64,000 nucleotides of DNA from Streptomyces sp. B21-083 (GCF_036898825.1 NZ_JARUND010000001.1:558001-622000), one strand, 5' to 3'; counted from the first letter of the stretch, positions 1-8,953 are shown. A program made the numbers and translations. Notes: generated by a model from the letters alone, not told the origin.

Positions 1-562
1 CGGCGACCGTGTAGGGGAAGAGGTACCAGTTGTTCGGGGCGGGCGAATGCCGCAGCGAACCGCGCAGCCATTCCTCCGCCCGGTCCTGTACGGCGGAGTC
101 GAGCCGTTTCCACAGCCAGGGCGCCGTCAGCCTGAGGCCGAGGGCCACGGACGCCGACTCGACCATCGGCTGGCCCTGCACGTCGTGGTCGAGGATGAGC
201 GGCCAGGACTCGGTGTCGTCGCGTCCGGGGGTGCGGGTGCCCGCCGTGAGGCCCTGGGCGTACCGGTCGAGCCAGCCGTGCGGGTCGTCGCCGTTCGCAC
301 CCGCGACGCGGAAGGCGGCGGCGAGGAAGGTGCGGGCGTAGCCTTCGAGCCCGTCGGAGCGCACACCCGAGCGTGACGGGACGCCGGGCAGGTCGAGCAG
401 GGCGCCGCCGGGGGTGCTCCAGCGCCACGCGGCGGCCAGCAATCCGTCCGCCGTGGCCTCCCAGTGGGCCCGCGTGTACCCGGTGTATGGGCTCGACTCG
501 CGGTCCTCGGGCGGGAATTCGAAGGGGATGCCGCTGCTGCTGATACGGGTCGTGCTGCTCAT
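1..562 (-). CDS. DUF2264 domain protein, N-terminal part (cut by window edge)
   Basis: The gene starts at an ATG whose last bases overlap the stop of the upstream dehydrogenase (ATGA, 4 bp), so the two are probably translationally coupled. About 187 residues are visible; the rest lies beyond the left edge. Features matching the family are an early HWEATADGLL segment, a DGLEGYARTFLAAAFR stretch near residue 70, and ESWPLILDHDVQGQPMVESASVALGL further on. DUF2264 proteins are predicted alpha/alpha-toroid proteins distantly resembling unsaturated glucuronyl hydrolases. As the last visible gene of a sugar-uptake operon it is likely a cytoplasmic hydrolase or lyase acting on the imported oligosaccharide. 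The family assignment is good; the substrate is inference. Confidence 0.75.
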   Translation of the reverse strand, partial: MSSTTRISSSGIPFEFPPEDRESSPYTGYTRAHWEATADGLLAAAWRWSTPGGALLDLPGVPSRSGVRSDGLEGYARTFLAAAFRVAGANGDDPHGWLDRYAQGLTAGTRTPGRDDTESWPLILDHDVQGQPMVESASVALGLRLTAPWLWKRLDSAVQDRAEEWLRGSLRHSPAPNNWYLFPYTVA

Positions 563-1590
563 GCGAGGAAGGCCAGCCTTTCGCGTCGTACGGGATGGCG
601 GAAACCCGCGCCGGATGCCCAGTGTTCCGTCTCGGCGACGGCGACATCGGCCAGGCGGCGCCACTCGTTGCCCTGGGATCCGGCGAGGTGGGGGGTGAGA
701 AGCGCGTCGGGGCAGTCCCACAACGGGTGTTCGGGCGGCAGGACTTCGGGGTCGGTGACGTCGAGAACGGCGCGGATGCGGCGCTCCCGGACGGCGTCGG
801 TGAGAGCGTCCTGGTCGACGACGCCTCCCCTGGCGGTGTTGATGAACACGGCGCCGGGACGCATGGCGTCGAGCAGGGCGCGGCTCACCAGGCCCCGGGT
901 GGTGGGCAGCAGCGGGGTGTGCAGGCTGACCGTGTCGGAGCGGGCGAAGAGGGCGTCCAACTCGACGCGTTCCACGCCGAGTTCGGCCACGTCGGCGTCG
1001 GTGACGTAGGGGTCGTACAGAAGGATCTCGAAGTCGTGGGGCCGTAGCAGTTCGATGACGCGGCGGCCGACCAGGGAGGCGGAGACGATGCCGACGGTGC
1101 GGCGGTAGTTGCCGATCGTGCGGGAGGTGCGCAGCCAGTTGTCGCGGGTGTTCGTCGTGGCGTAGGCGCGGGCCCGTTCCAGGACCTGTTTGCCGCTGAG
1201 CAGGATCATGGCGAGGGTGTACTCGGCGACCGGCAGGGCGTTCGCGGCGGCGGCGGACGACACCTCGATGCCGCGTTCCCAGCAGGCGTCGGTGACATGC
1301 GGCCGGACGCTGCCCGCGGTGTGCACGACCGCCCGCAGCCGGGGCGCCGCCGCGAGGGCGTCGGCGTCCAGTACGGGGCACCCCCAGCCGGTGACCAGGA
1401 GGTCGACGCCGGCGAGGATCTCGCGTGCGCGCCCGGTGCCGAAGTCGTCGAGGACCGGCAGCGGGGCGAGGTCGCAGACGGCGGCGAGGGCGGCCAGCGA
1501 GGCGGGGTCGAGGACGGCGGCCGCTGCGTCCGGGGACATGGCGAGGGCTGCACGGGGGCGGAAGCCGGGGCCCGGCGAAAACACGGTCAT
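559..1590 (-). CDS. D-isomer-specific 2-hydroxyacid dehydrogenase family protein
   Basis: 343 residues. The layout is that of NAD-dependent D-2-hydroxyacid dehydrogenases: a split N-terminal catalytic domain, then a Rossmann domain from about residue 120. The usual Arg/Glu/His triad is visible as R254 (NTARGG), E282 (DPEVLPPEHPL) and H301 (TPHLAGS). The dinucleotide loop is odd, GIVSASLVG at 167-175, where the family normally has GxGxxG; two glycines are serine or alanine. Some sugar-operon members of the family relax this loop, so activity is plausible but cofactor binding may differ. It follows the permease genes by 72 bp and overlaps the DUF2264 gene by 4 bp, so it probably oxidises or reduces an acid derived from the imported sugar. 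Confidence 0.85.
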   Translation of the reverse strand: MTVFSPGPGFRPRAALAMSPDAAAAVLDPASLAALAAVCDLAPLPVLDDFGTGRAREILAGVDLLVTGWGCPVLDADALAAAPRLRAVVHTAGSVRPHVTDACWERGIEVSSAAAANALPVAEYTLAMILLSGKQVLERARAYATTNTRDNWLRTSRTIGNYRRTVGIVSASLVGRRVIELLRPHDFEILLYDPYVTDADVAELGVERVELDALFARSDTVSLHTPLLPTTRGLVSRALLDAMRPGAVFINTARGGVVDQDALTDAVRERRIRAVLDVTDPEVLPPEHPLWDCPDALLTPHLAGSQGNEWRRLADVAVAETEHWASGAGFRHPVRRERLAFLA

Positions 1591-1662
1591 TCGGGGTCGG
1601 TTACTCCTTGCTGGTCGGGAACTCCATTGAAGTGAGCACTACTTGACTGCTTCGCCAATCGT

Positions 1663-2526
1663 CTACTTGACGGAGCCCGCGGTCAGACCGCTGCGCCAGA
1701 AGCGTTGCAGCAGGGCGAAGGCGAGGATGAGGGGAAGGACGGCGAGCAGCGATCCCATGATCACCACGGGGTAGTACTCGGGCGAGACCGAGGCCGAGCT
1801 GTTCCACTGGTAGAGGCCGAGGCTGACCGGATAGAGGTCCTGGTCGGAGAGCATCACCATGGGCAGGAAAAAGTTGTTCCAGATGGCGGTGAGCTGGAAC
1901 AGGAACACGGTGACCAGCCCGGGTCCGAGCATCCGCAGCGCCACCCGTACGTAGGTGGTGAGTTCACCCGCGCCGTCCACCCGGGCGGCCTCCAGGACCT
2001 CGTCGGGGACATAGCCCTGGCTGAAGATACGGCCGAGGTAGACGCCGAACGGGTTGAACAGGACGGGGATGAACACGGCCCAGAAGGTGTTGACGAGGCC
2101 GGTCTTCGAGGCCATCAGGTACAGCGGCAGCGCGAGCACCGTCTGCGGCACCATGACGGCGGCCAGGACCAGGCCGAACAGCTTCTCCTTGTGCTGGAAG
2201 CGGTACTTGTCGAAGGCGTAGCCGCAGGCCACACTCACCAGGGCGCCGATGCCGGCGCCGAGGACGGCGTACAGCAGGCTGTTGCCGTACCAGCGGCTGT
2301 ACAGGCCGTCGTCCATCGCGAACAGGTCGCGCAGGTTCTGGACGAACGAGAAGTCCTTCAGCGAGAGGATGTTGCTGCTGAACAGCGCGTCCCTGTTCTT
2401 GCCGGCGGCGAGGACCAGCCACAGGACGGGCAGCAGGGTGTAGAGGACGGAGAGCGCGACGACCACGTTGACCGTGGCCCGGCCGAGCAGACGCGGGCGC
2501 ATGAGGGTGCTGTCGCCGGTGCTCAT
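1663..2526 (-). CDS. Carbohydrate ABC transporter permease (MalG type)
   Basis: 287 residues with about six hydrophobic segments and the cytoplasmic EAA loop EAARVDGAGE near residue 190 that docks onto the ATPase. This is the MalG-like (CUT1) half of a sugar importer. The chosen ATG overlaps the stop of the preceding permease by 4 bp (ATGA), which indicates coupled translation and equal stoichiometry. No ATPase is encoded nearby; in Streptomyces CUT1 importers commonly share the MsiK ATPase encoded elsewhere, and that is the likely partner here. The substrate cannot be read from the sequence. Confidence 0.93.
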   Translation of the reverse strand: MSTGDSTLMRPRLLGRATVNVVVALSVLYTLLPVLWLVLAAGKNRDALFSSNILSLKDFSFVQNLRDLFAMDDGLYSRWYGNSLLYAVLGAGIGALVSVACGYAFDKYRFQHKEKLFGLVLAAVMVPQTVLALPLYLMASKTGLVNTFWAVFIPVLFNPFGVYLGRIFSQGYVPDEVLEAARVDGAGELTTYVRVALRMLGPGLVTVFLFQLTAIWNNFFLPMVMLSDQDLYPVSLGLYQWNSSASVSPEYYPVVIMGSLLAVLPLILAFALLQRFWRSGLTAGSVK

Positions 2527-3509
2527 CGGGCCGTCTCCTCGGGGGTGTTGGCGCGGCTGGTCCAGCGGGTGACGCCGTAGGACAGGGCGATCGTGCACAG
2601 GAGCAGGACGACGGAGGCGGCTGCCGCCAGGCTGTAGTTGTTGCGGGTGAAGGCGGCGTCGTAGATGTACATGCTCGGCGAGAAGCGGGAGTTGATCATC
2701 GGGGAGGACTGGCTGAGCAGCACGGGCTCGGTGAACAGCTGCAGCGCCCAGATGAGGGTGAAGATGGCGACCATCACGATCGAGGTGCGCACGAGCGGGG
2801 TCTTGACCTGGAGTGCCGTGCGGACGGGGCCCGCGCCGTCGACGACCGACGCCTCGATGACCTCGCGGGGTACGGCCTGGAGGGCGGCGTAGAAAATGAC
2901 CATGTTGTAGCCGAGATTGCTCCACAGGGCGATGTTCACGATCGACGGGAGCACGGTGTGGATGCCGAGGAAGTCGATGGTGATGTCGGCCTTGGCGAAC
3001 AGGTCGATGATCGGGCTGATACCGGGTGTGTAGAGGTACAGCCAGATGAGGGCGGCGATGATGCCGGGCACGGCGTGCGGCAGGAACAGGCCGAGCTGGG
3101 CCCAGGCGCGCAGTCGTACGACGCCGGAGTCGAGGAGCAGGGCGAGGGCGAGGGCGGCGATCACCATCAGGGGGATGTAGATCAGGCAGTACAGGGCGAC
3201 CGTGGCGAGCCCGGACAGGAACGTCGGGTCGGTGAGGACGGCGCCGTAGCTGCGCAGGCCGACGAAGACCGTGCGTTCGGGGCCGAAACCGAGGCCGGGC
3301 TGGTCGTCGCTGAAGAAGCTCAGATAGACGGCCGTGCCGACAGGGATCAGGAAGATGGTGACGAGGAGGGCGAAGAACGGGGTCATCAGAACGGCGCACG
3401 CGGCGAGTTGACGTCGGTGGGCCGCCTTGCGGGCGCGGTGCGCCGAGGCCGGGGCGGCGGTACGGGCAGCGGCGGGCGCGGTGTGGTGGGCCTGCGTGGT
3501 CGCGGTCAT
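2523..3509 (-). CDS. Carbohydrate ABC transporter permease (MalF type)
   Basis: 328 residues. A basic cytoplasmic N-terminus (about 35 residues, rich in Ala, His and Arg) is followed by six predicted membrane helices and the EAA loop EASVVDGAGP near residue 218. It forms the membrane channel with the downstream permease. It lies 64 bp after the binding-protein gene, the standard order (binding protein, MalF-type, MalG-type) for CUT1 importers. Start at 3509 is the first Met in frame and gives a normal family length. Confidence 0.93.
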   Translation of the reverse strand: MTATTQAHHTAPAAARTAAPASAHRARKAAHRRQLAACAVLMTPFFALLVTIFLIPVGTAVYLSFFSDDQPGLGFGPERTVFVGLRSYGAVLTDPTFLSGLATVALYCLIYIPLMVIAALALALLLDSGVVRLRAWAQLGLFLPHAVPGIIAALIWLYLYTPGISPIIDLFAKADITIDFLGIHTVLPSIVNIALWSNLGYNMVIFYAALQAVPREVIEASVVDGAGPVRTALQVKTPLVRTSIVMVAIFTLIWALQLFTEPVLLSQSSPMINSRFSPSMYIYDAAFTRNNYSLAAAASVVLLLCTIALSYGVTRWTSRANTPEETAR

Positions 3510-3573
3510 GGGGTGTCACCTGCCTTTCGGGCGGCTCGGGCCGCTCGGGTGCCGGGCGGGGAGGGGCGCGGGC

Positions 3574-4923
3574 TCATGTGGTGTGCTCGGTGGTCGACAG
3601 TCCGAGGGCCCTCAGGTCGGGCATGGTGCCGTCCTGGGCGGCGCGTACGGAGTCGATGAGGGAGCCCTGGCCGCCGCCGACGCGCGCGAAGTTGTCCTGC
3701 ATCACCCGCTGGGTGGCGGTGAAGCGCGGGCCCCAGACCCAGCCGTCACGGATTCTGTGGGCCTCCTCCTCGAAGAGGGAGTAGATGTCCTGGCCGCCGT
3801 AGTAGGAGCGGTCGAACGCCTCGCGGCCCACGGCGACGAGCGCGGACGCGGCCGGGTACTGGCTGCTGGTTCCGCTGGAGAGGCGGGCGCGCAGCGAGTC
3901 GGGGTGGGAGACCTGCCAGGCGATGAACTCCAGTGCCGCTTCCGGGTGTCGGCTGTCCTTGGTGACCGCGAAGGTCGAGCCGCCGTGGGTGCCGACGGCC
4001 GGGTGGCCGGTGTCCCACCGGGGCAGCGGGGCGATCCGCCACTGGCCGGCCTGTGCGGGCCGTGCCTTCATCTGGGCGCCCGCGTCCCAGGCTCCGCTGA
4101 GCCGGGTGAGGACGAGTCCGCCCGCGATCTGCGCGTCGGACTGTCTGCTCTCTATGGCGTTCATGAAGACGAGGTCCTCGTCGATGAGTCGCTGCCAGTA
4201 GGCGGCGACGCGCCGGGTCGGGGCGTCGGCGAGGGAGACGTTCCAGGCGCCGCCGGCGGTGTCGAACCACTGGGCGCCGGCCTGCCAGGCGTAGGCGGCG
4301 AACTGGGTGCCACCGTCCGTGGGGAAGAGAACCAGCCGTCGGCCGGGCAGCTTGCGTCGGACTGCCCGGGCCAGGTCCTCGAACTCCTCCCAGGTGCGCG
4401 GCACTTCGAAGCCGTGCTGGGCGAAGAGGTCGGCGCGGTAGTGCATCACCATCGGTTCGACGTCCAACGGGACGCTGAACACGCGCTGTTCGAAGGTGGT
4501 GAGACCCAGCGCCTGGGGCAGCAGCTTGGCGCGCAGCTCGTCGCTGATCATCGAGGTGAGGTCGCGGGCCACGCCGTCGATGGCGAAACCGGGCACCTGC
4601 GGGTACTCGATGGTGGCCACGTCGGGGGCGTTGCCGGCGCGGGCGGCGTTGCTCAGCTTCGCGTAGCCGCCCTGGCCGCCGGACGGGATCTGCTGGAAGT
4701 CGACCTGGATGCTGTCGTGGGTGCTGTTGAAGGCGTCCACCACCTCCTGGCTGCCGCGCAGCGCGGACCAGAAGGTGATGCGGGTGACTTTTCCGCCGGT
4801 GCCGCTCGACGCTGAGTCCGCTCCGCCGCTGCAGGCGCTCACGGCGCCGGTCAGTGGCAGTGCGGCCATCGCGGCGAGTACGGACCGGCGGCTTCGTCGA
4901 CGGTGGCTCTGTCGACCAGGCAT
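3574..4923 (-). CDS. Extracellular sugar-binding lipoprotein of ABC importer
   Basis: 449 residues from the ATG at 4923, which has a GGGAGG ribosome site six bases upstream; an in-frame ATG at 5010 lacks one and would spoil the signal peptide. The N-terminus has an RRSRRSVLAA stretch (possible Tat signal), a hydrophobic core and the lipobox LTGAVSAC, so the mature protein should be lipid-anchored at Cys near residue 36. The body is a family 1 solute-binding protein (KVTRITFWSALRG, then domains typical of MalE-like proteins). It captures the sugar and delivers it to the two permeases. A motif shared with the regulator promoter lies at 5031-5047, consistent with repression by the upstream regulator. 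Confidence 0.92.
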   Translation of the reverse strand: MPGRQSHRRRSRRSVLAAMAALPLTGAVSACSGGADSASSGTGGKVTRITFWSALRGSQEVVDAFNSTHDSIQVDFQQIPSGGQGGYAKLSNAARAGNAPDVATIEYPQVPGFAIDGVARDLTSMISDELRAKLLPQALGLTTFEQRVFSVPLDVEPMVMHYRADLFAQHGFEVPRTWEEFEDLARAVRRKLPGRRLVLFPTDGGTQFAAYAWQAGAQWFDTAGGAWNVSLADAPTRRVAAYWQRLIDEDLVFMNAIESRQSDAQIAGGLVLTRLSGAWDAGAQMKARPAQAGQWRIAPLPRWDTGHPAVGTHGGSTFAVTKDSRHPEAALEFIAWQVSHPDSLRARLSSGTSSQYPAASALVAVGREAFDRSYYGGQDIYSLFEEEAHRIRDGWVWGPRFTATQRVMQDNFARVGGGQGSLIDSVRAAQDGTMPDLRALGLSTTEHTT

Positions 4924-5030
4924 GTGGTGCCTCCCGCGGCTCCGGCGTGTCCCTGAGACACGTCCTGTTCGAGATACGGGAATCCTGATCGGCGCAAGGA
5001 AAACGGTCAAGACATCGATCAGAAGAAAAT

Positions 5031-5047
5031 AAAGCGGTCAAACGCTC
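5031..5047 (-). promoter_or_regulatory. Candidate operator before binding-protein gene
   Basis: The site reads AAAGCGGTCAAACGCTC on the plus strand and contains the inverted repeat AGCG-6 nt-CGCT. It lies between the regulator gene and the binding-protein gene. A closely similar sequence (AAAGCGTTCAAACGAAC, minus strand) lies at 6238-6255 before the regulator gene; the AAAGCG-TCAAACG core differs at one base. The shared core suggests one protein binds both, most simply the adjacent DeoR/LacI-type regulator. Confidence 0.5.
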
Positions 5048-5082
5048 ACTACGCGTCGGATATGAGCGCTGATTGCGGACGC

Positions 5083-6189
5083 TCAGGAGGTCAACGCCCT
5101 TGTCGACCCTCGCACCTTCAGCTGCGGCAGCAGCTCGATGCGCCGCGCCGGCCCCGCCCCGCTGCCGCGCGGATCCCTCAGCCGCCGCAGAAGCAGTTCG
5201 GCGGCGGCCCGGCCGACTTCGCCCTTGGGTGGGGACACGGCGGTGAGGGGGGTGCTGCCGAGGGCGGCCACGACATCGTCGTACGCGACGACCGAGCACT
5301 CCTCCGGCACCCGGACACCGTGCGCGGTCAGGTCCTGGACCAGCATCAGCGCGTCCACGTCGCCGTGCAGCACACACGCCGTGGCGTCCACCTCACGCAG
5401 GAGGCCGGGCAGGTCGACGGCAGAGCGGTCCGCCCCGGCCGAGCGGTCGGGGCCCGCGTCGGGGGAACTGAGCCCGAGTGTCCAGGCGTCGAGGCCCGGA
5501 TGGGCGCCGGCGATCTCGGTGAGGGCGGTGCGCAGGGCGCGCGCGGTGGGGCTGTCGTCGCGGGTGGCGAAGACGACTCTGCGGTGACCGAGGGCGACCA
5601 GGTGCTCGACGGCGAGATGGGCGCCGTACCAGTGGTCGGAGCAGACGGAGTCGAGGGCGTGCGCCGCGCTGCCGGGGCGTGGCCTGCGCTCCATCAGGAC
5701 GGTCGGTACGCCGAGCCCGCACAGCCACTTCGCGTCGGCCTCCTCGGCGGCGAGGGTGCGCCAGCGGGGGGCGATCAGTACGCCCCGGGCGCCGTCCGCC
5801 AACGCCCGCTCCACCAGCGGCTGTTCGGCGCCGGCGACCTGCGGGGCGATATGCAGCGCGATACGCACGCCGGCCTCCTCCAGGACGGGGCGGGCGCCGT
5901 GCAGGGTCTCGTAGAGGTAGGAGTGGCGGGCGGGGACGACCAGGGCCACGATGTCACCGTCCCCGGACACGGTGACGGGCTCGGGCGGGTCGGCCGGCAC
6001 CGGGAGGGTGGAGCGGGCGACGCCGTGACCGCGCCGGAGCCTGCCCTCGCGGGCGAGTTCCTCCACGTCCCGGCGGACGGTGACCACCGAGACCTCCAGT
6101 TCGGCGGCGAGGTCGGTCACCCGGGCCGCGCCGCGCGCCTGCACGGCGGCCAGGATCCGCTGCCGCCTCAGTTCGACCGGCTCGCGCAT
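5083..6189 (-). CDS. DeoR-HTH / LacI-type sugar-sensing transcriptional regulator
   Basis: 368 residues from the ATG at 6189, preceded by GAGGGGG nine bases upstream; earlier in-frame starts add only low-complexity sequence. The N-terminus is a DeoR-type winged helix (RQRILAAVQARGAARVTDLAAELEVS..., about residues 8-60). The rest is a periplasmic-binding-protein-like sensor as in LacI (DIVALVVPARHSYLYETL onward, ending in a typical LTAVSPPKGEVGRAAAELLL segment). This hybrid is usual in actinobacterial sugar operons. It heads the minus-strand operon and has an operator-like site upstream of itself and another before the binding-protein gene, so autoregulation plus sugar-relieved repression is the likely scheme. 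The inducer is unknown. Confidence 0.88.
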   Translation of the reverse strand: MREPVELRRQRILAAVQARGAARVTDLAAELEVSVVTVRRDVEELAREGRLRRGHGVARSTLPVPADPPEPVTVSGDGDIVALVVPARHSYLYETLHGARPVLEEAGVRIALHIAPQVAGAEQPLVERALADGARGVLIAPRWRTLAAEEADAKWLCGLGVPTVLMERRPRPGSAAHALDSVCSDHWYGAHLAVEHLVALGHRRVVFATRDDSPTARALRTALTEIAGAHPGLDAWTLGLSSPDAGPDRSAGADRSAVDLPGLLREVDATACVLHGDVDALMLVQDLTAHGVRVPEECSVVAYDDVVAALGSTPLTAVSPPKGEVGRAAAELLLRRLRDPRGSGAGPARRIELLPQLKVRGSTRALTS

Positions 6190-6237
6190 ACCGTTCGCCC
6201 CCTCACTTCGTGCACCGGCACACCCGCCCACCGGAGT

Positions 6238-6255
6238 GTTCGTTTGAACGCTTTT
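6238..6255 (-). promoter_or_regulatory. Candidate operator before regulator gene
   Basis: On the minus strand this reads AAAAGCGTTCAAACGAAC and shares the AAAGCG-TCAAACG core with 5031-5047. It is about 50 bases upstream of the regulator start. A weaker GTTCAAA element occurs near 6354. The position suits autorepression. Confidence 0.45.
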
Positions 6256-6458
6256 CCGCGCAGCATAGCGATCAGCGGACCTGACGGCAGTACCAGTACC
6301 GGAACAAGGGCTTCCGGCCGATTCCTATCCCTTTTCGACCGATCTTGACCATCGTTCAAATGGAATTCACCGAGTACTCGCGGTAACTACTTGCTTTGAC
6401 CACACTTAAGGCGAGAAGTTCATCCCTCAACATCTTGCACCTCGGGGGGAATTGGCAT

Positions 6459-7346
6459 ATGCAAGGAACAATTGACGGATTCAGCTACGGGTTCGTCACC
6501 CCGGTGGCGGCCTACATCATGGCCTGCCTGGGAAGCGCCCTGGGGCTGCGCTGCGTGGTCAGATCACTGCTCAACCAGGGCTCCTGGAAGCCGGGTTGGC
6601 TGGCTCTGGGGGCCGCGGCCATCGGATGCGGGATCTGGACCATGCACTTCATCGCGATGATCGGGTTCCAGGTCGAGGAGAGCGCGGTCCGCTACGACGT
6701 CGGGCTGACCGTCACGAGCCTCGCCGTCGCGATCGTCGTCGTCGGTATCGGCGTGTTCGTCGTCGGCTATCGCGGCGCCACGCCTGTGGCACTGTCCGCC
6801 GCGGGCATCGTCACGGGTCTGGGCGTCGCCGCGATGCACTATCTCGGCATGGCGGCGCTCCAGGTGAACGGCGCGATCCGCTACGACACGGCGACCGTGG
6901 CACTCTCCGTGGTGATCGCCGTCGTGGCCGCGACCGCCGCACTGTGGGCGGCCGTCTCCATCCGGGGCTTCCTGACCAGCCTCGGGGCCAGCCTGGTGAT
7001 GGGCGTGGCCGTCAGCGGTATGCACTACACGGGCATGGCCGCCGTCAGCGTGCACCTGCACGACGCGTCCACCACCACCACCTGGTCCGGCACGTCCCCG
7101 ACCTCGCTGCTGCTGCCGATGCTGATCGGCCCGACCCTCTTCCTGCTGCTGGCCGCCGTCGTGGTGATGTTCGACCCGCTGCTGGTCCTGGGCGACAGCG
7201 AGTGGGGCGCGAAGGGCTCGCGGCGGCGGCCCGCGCGGCAGACCGAGCGGACGCCGCTGATCCCGAAGCAGTCGGCGCAGCAGGACATGTGGCAGCCGTC
7301 CACGAGCCGGCAGCGGACCGCGACCCGGACGGATCTTCGACTGTAG
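6459..7346 (+). CDS. MHYT-domain integral membrane sensor protein
   Basis: 295 residues from the ATG at 6459, preceded by a CGGGGGGAATT ribosome site; an upstream in-frame ATG at 6396 has no such site. Seven or so hydrophobic segments carry three copies of the diagnostic motif, as MHFIAM, MHYLGM and MHYTGM. The family is proposed to bind copper through these His and Met residues and to sense oxygen, CO or NO at the membrane. Here it ends in a short charged, Arg-rich tail without a GGDEF, EAL or kinase domain, so any output partner is separate. The next gene starts 20 bp downstream on the same strand. Confidence 0.9.
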   Translation: MQGTIDGFSYGFVTPVAAYIMACLGSALGLRCVVRSLLNQGSWKPGWLALGAAAIGCGIWTMHFIAMIGFQVEESAVRYDVGLTVTSLAVAIVVVGIGVFVVGYRGATPVALSAAGIVTGLGVAAMHYLGMAALQVNGAIRYDTATVALSVVIAVVAATAALWAAVSIRGFLTSLGASLVMGVAVSGMHYTGMAAVSVHLHDASTTTTWSGTSPTSLLLPMLIGPTLFLLLAAVVVMFDPLLVLGDSEWGAKGSRRRPARQTERTPLIPKQSAQQDMWQPSTSRQRTATRTDLRL

Positions 7347-7366
7347 GACATTGCTACGGTGCCCCG

Positions 7367-8926
7367 ATGGCTGACTCCGCACGTGCCCACTCGTCCCGCG
7401 ACACCGCCGAGGGCGCGGGCTGGGGCCTCGAAGACCCGGGAACCTACCGGGAGTTGATGCCGCGTCGGGTCGAGAAGCTCTCATGGGTCAACCCCCGGAC
7501 GCTGTGGCCCGCCCGTAACGGCGTACTGGCCTCCTGGTTCGGGGACCCCACCGGCCGTACGCGAAGCCGCTGGGCCGAACAGCGGACAGCCGCGGGCGCG
7601 CCCGCCGACAAGGTGGTCCGGCGCGGCGACCCGGACCGCTTCTCCTTCATGGTCATCGGCGACACGGGCGAGGGCGACGCACCTCAATACGCCGTCGTCC
7701 CGGGCTTCCTGAGGGCCGGTCAGGACACCGCCTTCACCGTGCTCGCCAGTGACGTCATCTACCCCGTCGGAGCCACCGACGACTACGGCACCAAGTTCTT
7801 CCGCCCCTACCAGGACTACCCGGCGCCCGTCTACGCCATCCCCGGCAACCACGACTGGTACGAGGACCTGAACGGGTTCATGCGCGTGTTCTGCGACGCC
7901 CCGCCCCTCCCGGCGGAGCCCGCGCCCCGCGTGCTCACACCCGCCTGGCTGCGCTCGCTCCTGTGGCACAGGCCGAGCACCGTCGACGAGCAACGCCTCG
8001 CCGAGGCGGCCGAGTTGCGCTCGGCCCCCGCCCAACAGGCGGTCCAGCCCGGCCCGTACTGGGCGATCGACGCCGGACCCATACGCGTCATAGGCATTGA
8101 CACCGGGCTGCTGGGCACGCTCGACGCCGAACAGGGCCGCTGGCTGCGGGAGGTGTCCGCCGGGCCGGTCCCGAAGATCCTCGTCACCGGCTCGCCCCTG
8201 TACGTGGACGGCGAGCACCACCCCTGCCCCATCGACGGCGGCGGCACGGTCGACGACCTGGTCCGTGATCCGGAGCGGAACTTCGTGGCCGCGATAGGCG
8301 GCGACATCCACAACTACCAGCGCTACCCGGTGAGCGTGCCCGACCGGGGTGTCCGGACCAGCCGGACCATCCAGTACATAGTCTCCGGCGGTGGCGGTGC
8401 GTTCATGCACGCCACCCACACCATCAAGCGCGTGTCGGTCGCCGACGTCACCGAGGACGACTTCCGCTGCTATCCGTTGCGCGGCGACTCGCTGGCCTTC
8501 TACAGCAGGCTCTACGGCCGACGGCTGCGCCTGCGCCGCTTCTTCACCCTCAGCGAGGCCGAGGCGACGGCCGTGATCGCCGAGCGCCTGGGCATCCGTC
8601 CGACGCGCGACCCGGGCGAGTCGGTCCGCCTCACCCGGCGCATCCGGCTGGTCGCCGGTCTGCTGGGTACGGCCCGCCGTCCCGACCGCGCCCGGCGCCT
8701 TCGGCTCCCGGTCCGGAAGGCGTACACGCAACTGTTCTCGCCCGGCTCGGCGACGTACAGCCCGCCGTTCTTCAAGAGCTTCCTGCGCCTCGACGTCTCC
8801 CCGGAGTCGATCCGGCTGCGCTGCTTCTCCGCGACCGGCAAGCTCAGGCAGGAGGTGGATCCGCCGGTCGAGGACGAGGTGGTCATCCCGCTGACCCGGC
8901 CGGCTGGCACAATCGACGAAGCGTGA
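7367..8926 (+). CDS. Metallophosphoesterase (calcineurin-like)
   Basis: 519 residues. Calcineurin-fold metal-binding motifs are visible: VIGDTGEGDA near residue 95, SDVIYPVG, the GNHDWYED block near 160, and GGDIHNYQRYP near 310. These supply the Asp, Asn and His ligands of a dinuclear metal site, so it probably hydrolyses a phosphoester. The N-terminal 85 residues and the C-terminal 170 residues are outside the core and have no family I recognise. No signal peptide is seen. The start at the ATG in GCCCCGATGG is chosen because upstream sequence in this frame is the out-of-frame shadow of the MHYT gene. Substrate unknown. Confidence 0.85.
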   Translation: MADSARAHSSRDTAEGAGWGLEDPGTYRELMPRRVEKLSWVNPRTLWPARNGVLASWFGDPTGRTRSRWAEQRTAAGAPADKVVRRGDPDRFSFMVIGDTGEGDAPQYAVVPGFLRAGQDTAFTVLASDVIYPVGATDDYGTKFFRPYQDYPAPVYAIPGNHDWYEDLNGFMRVFCDAPPLPAEPAPRVLTPAWLRSLLWHRPSTVDEQRLAEAAELRSAPAQQAVQPGPYWAIDAGPIRVIGIDTGLLGTLDAEQGRWLREVSAGPVPKILVTGSPLYVDGEHHPCPIDGGGTVDDLVRDPERNFVAAIGGDIHNYQRYPVSVPDRGVRTSRTIQYIVSGGGGAFMHATHTIKRVSVADVTEDDFRCYPLRGDSLAFYSRLYGRRLRLRRFFTLSEAEATAVIAERLGIRPTRDPGESVRLTRRIRLVAGLLGTARRPDRARRLRLPVRKAYTQLFSPGSATYSPPFFKSFLRLDVSPESIRLRCFSATGKLRQEVDPPVEDEVVIPLTRPAGTIDEA

Positions 8927-8953
8927 GCCGTACGACGATCGTTGGAGGAGCCC

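Noticed and set aside
3427..4815. Plus-strand open frame opposite the binding-protein gene
   Set aside because: Shadow of the lipoprotein gene; Gly/Ala/Val-rich with no domains.
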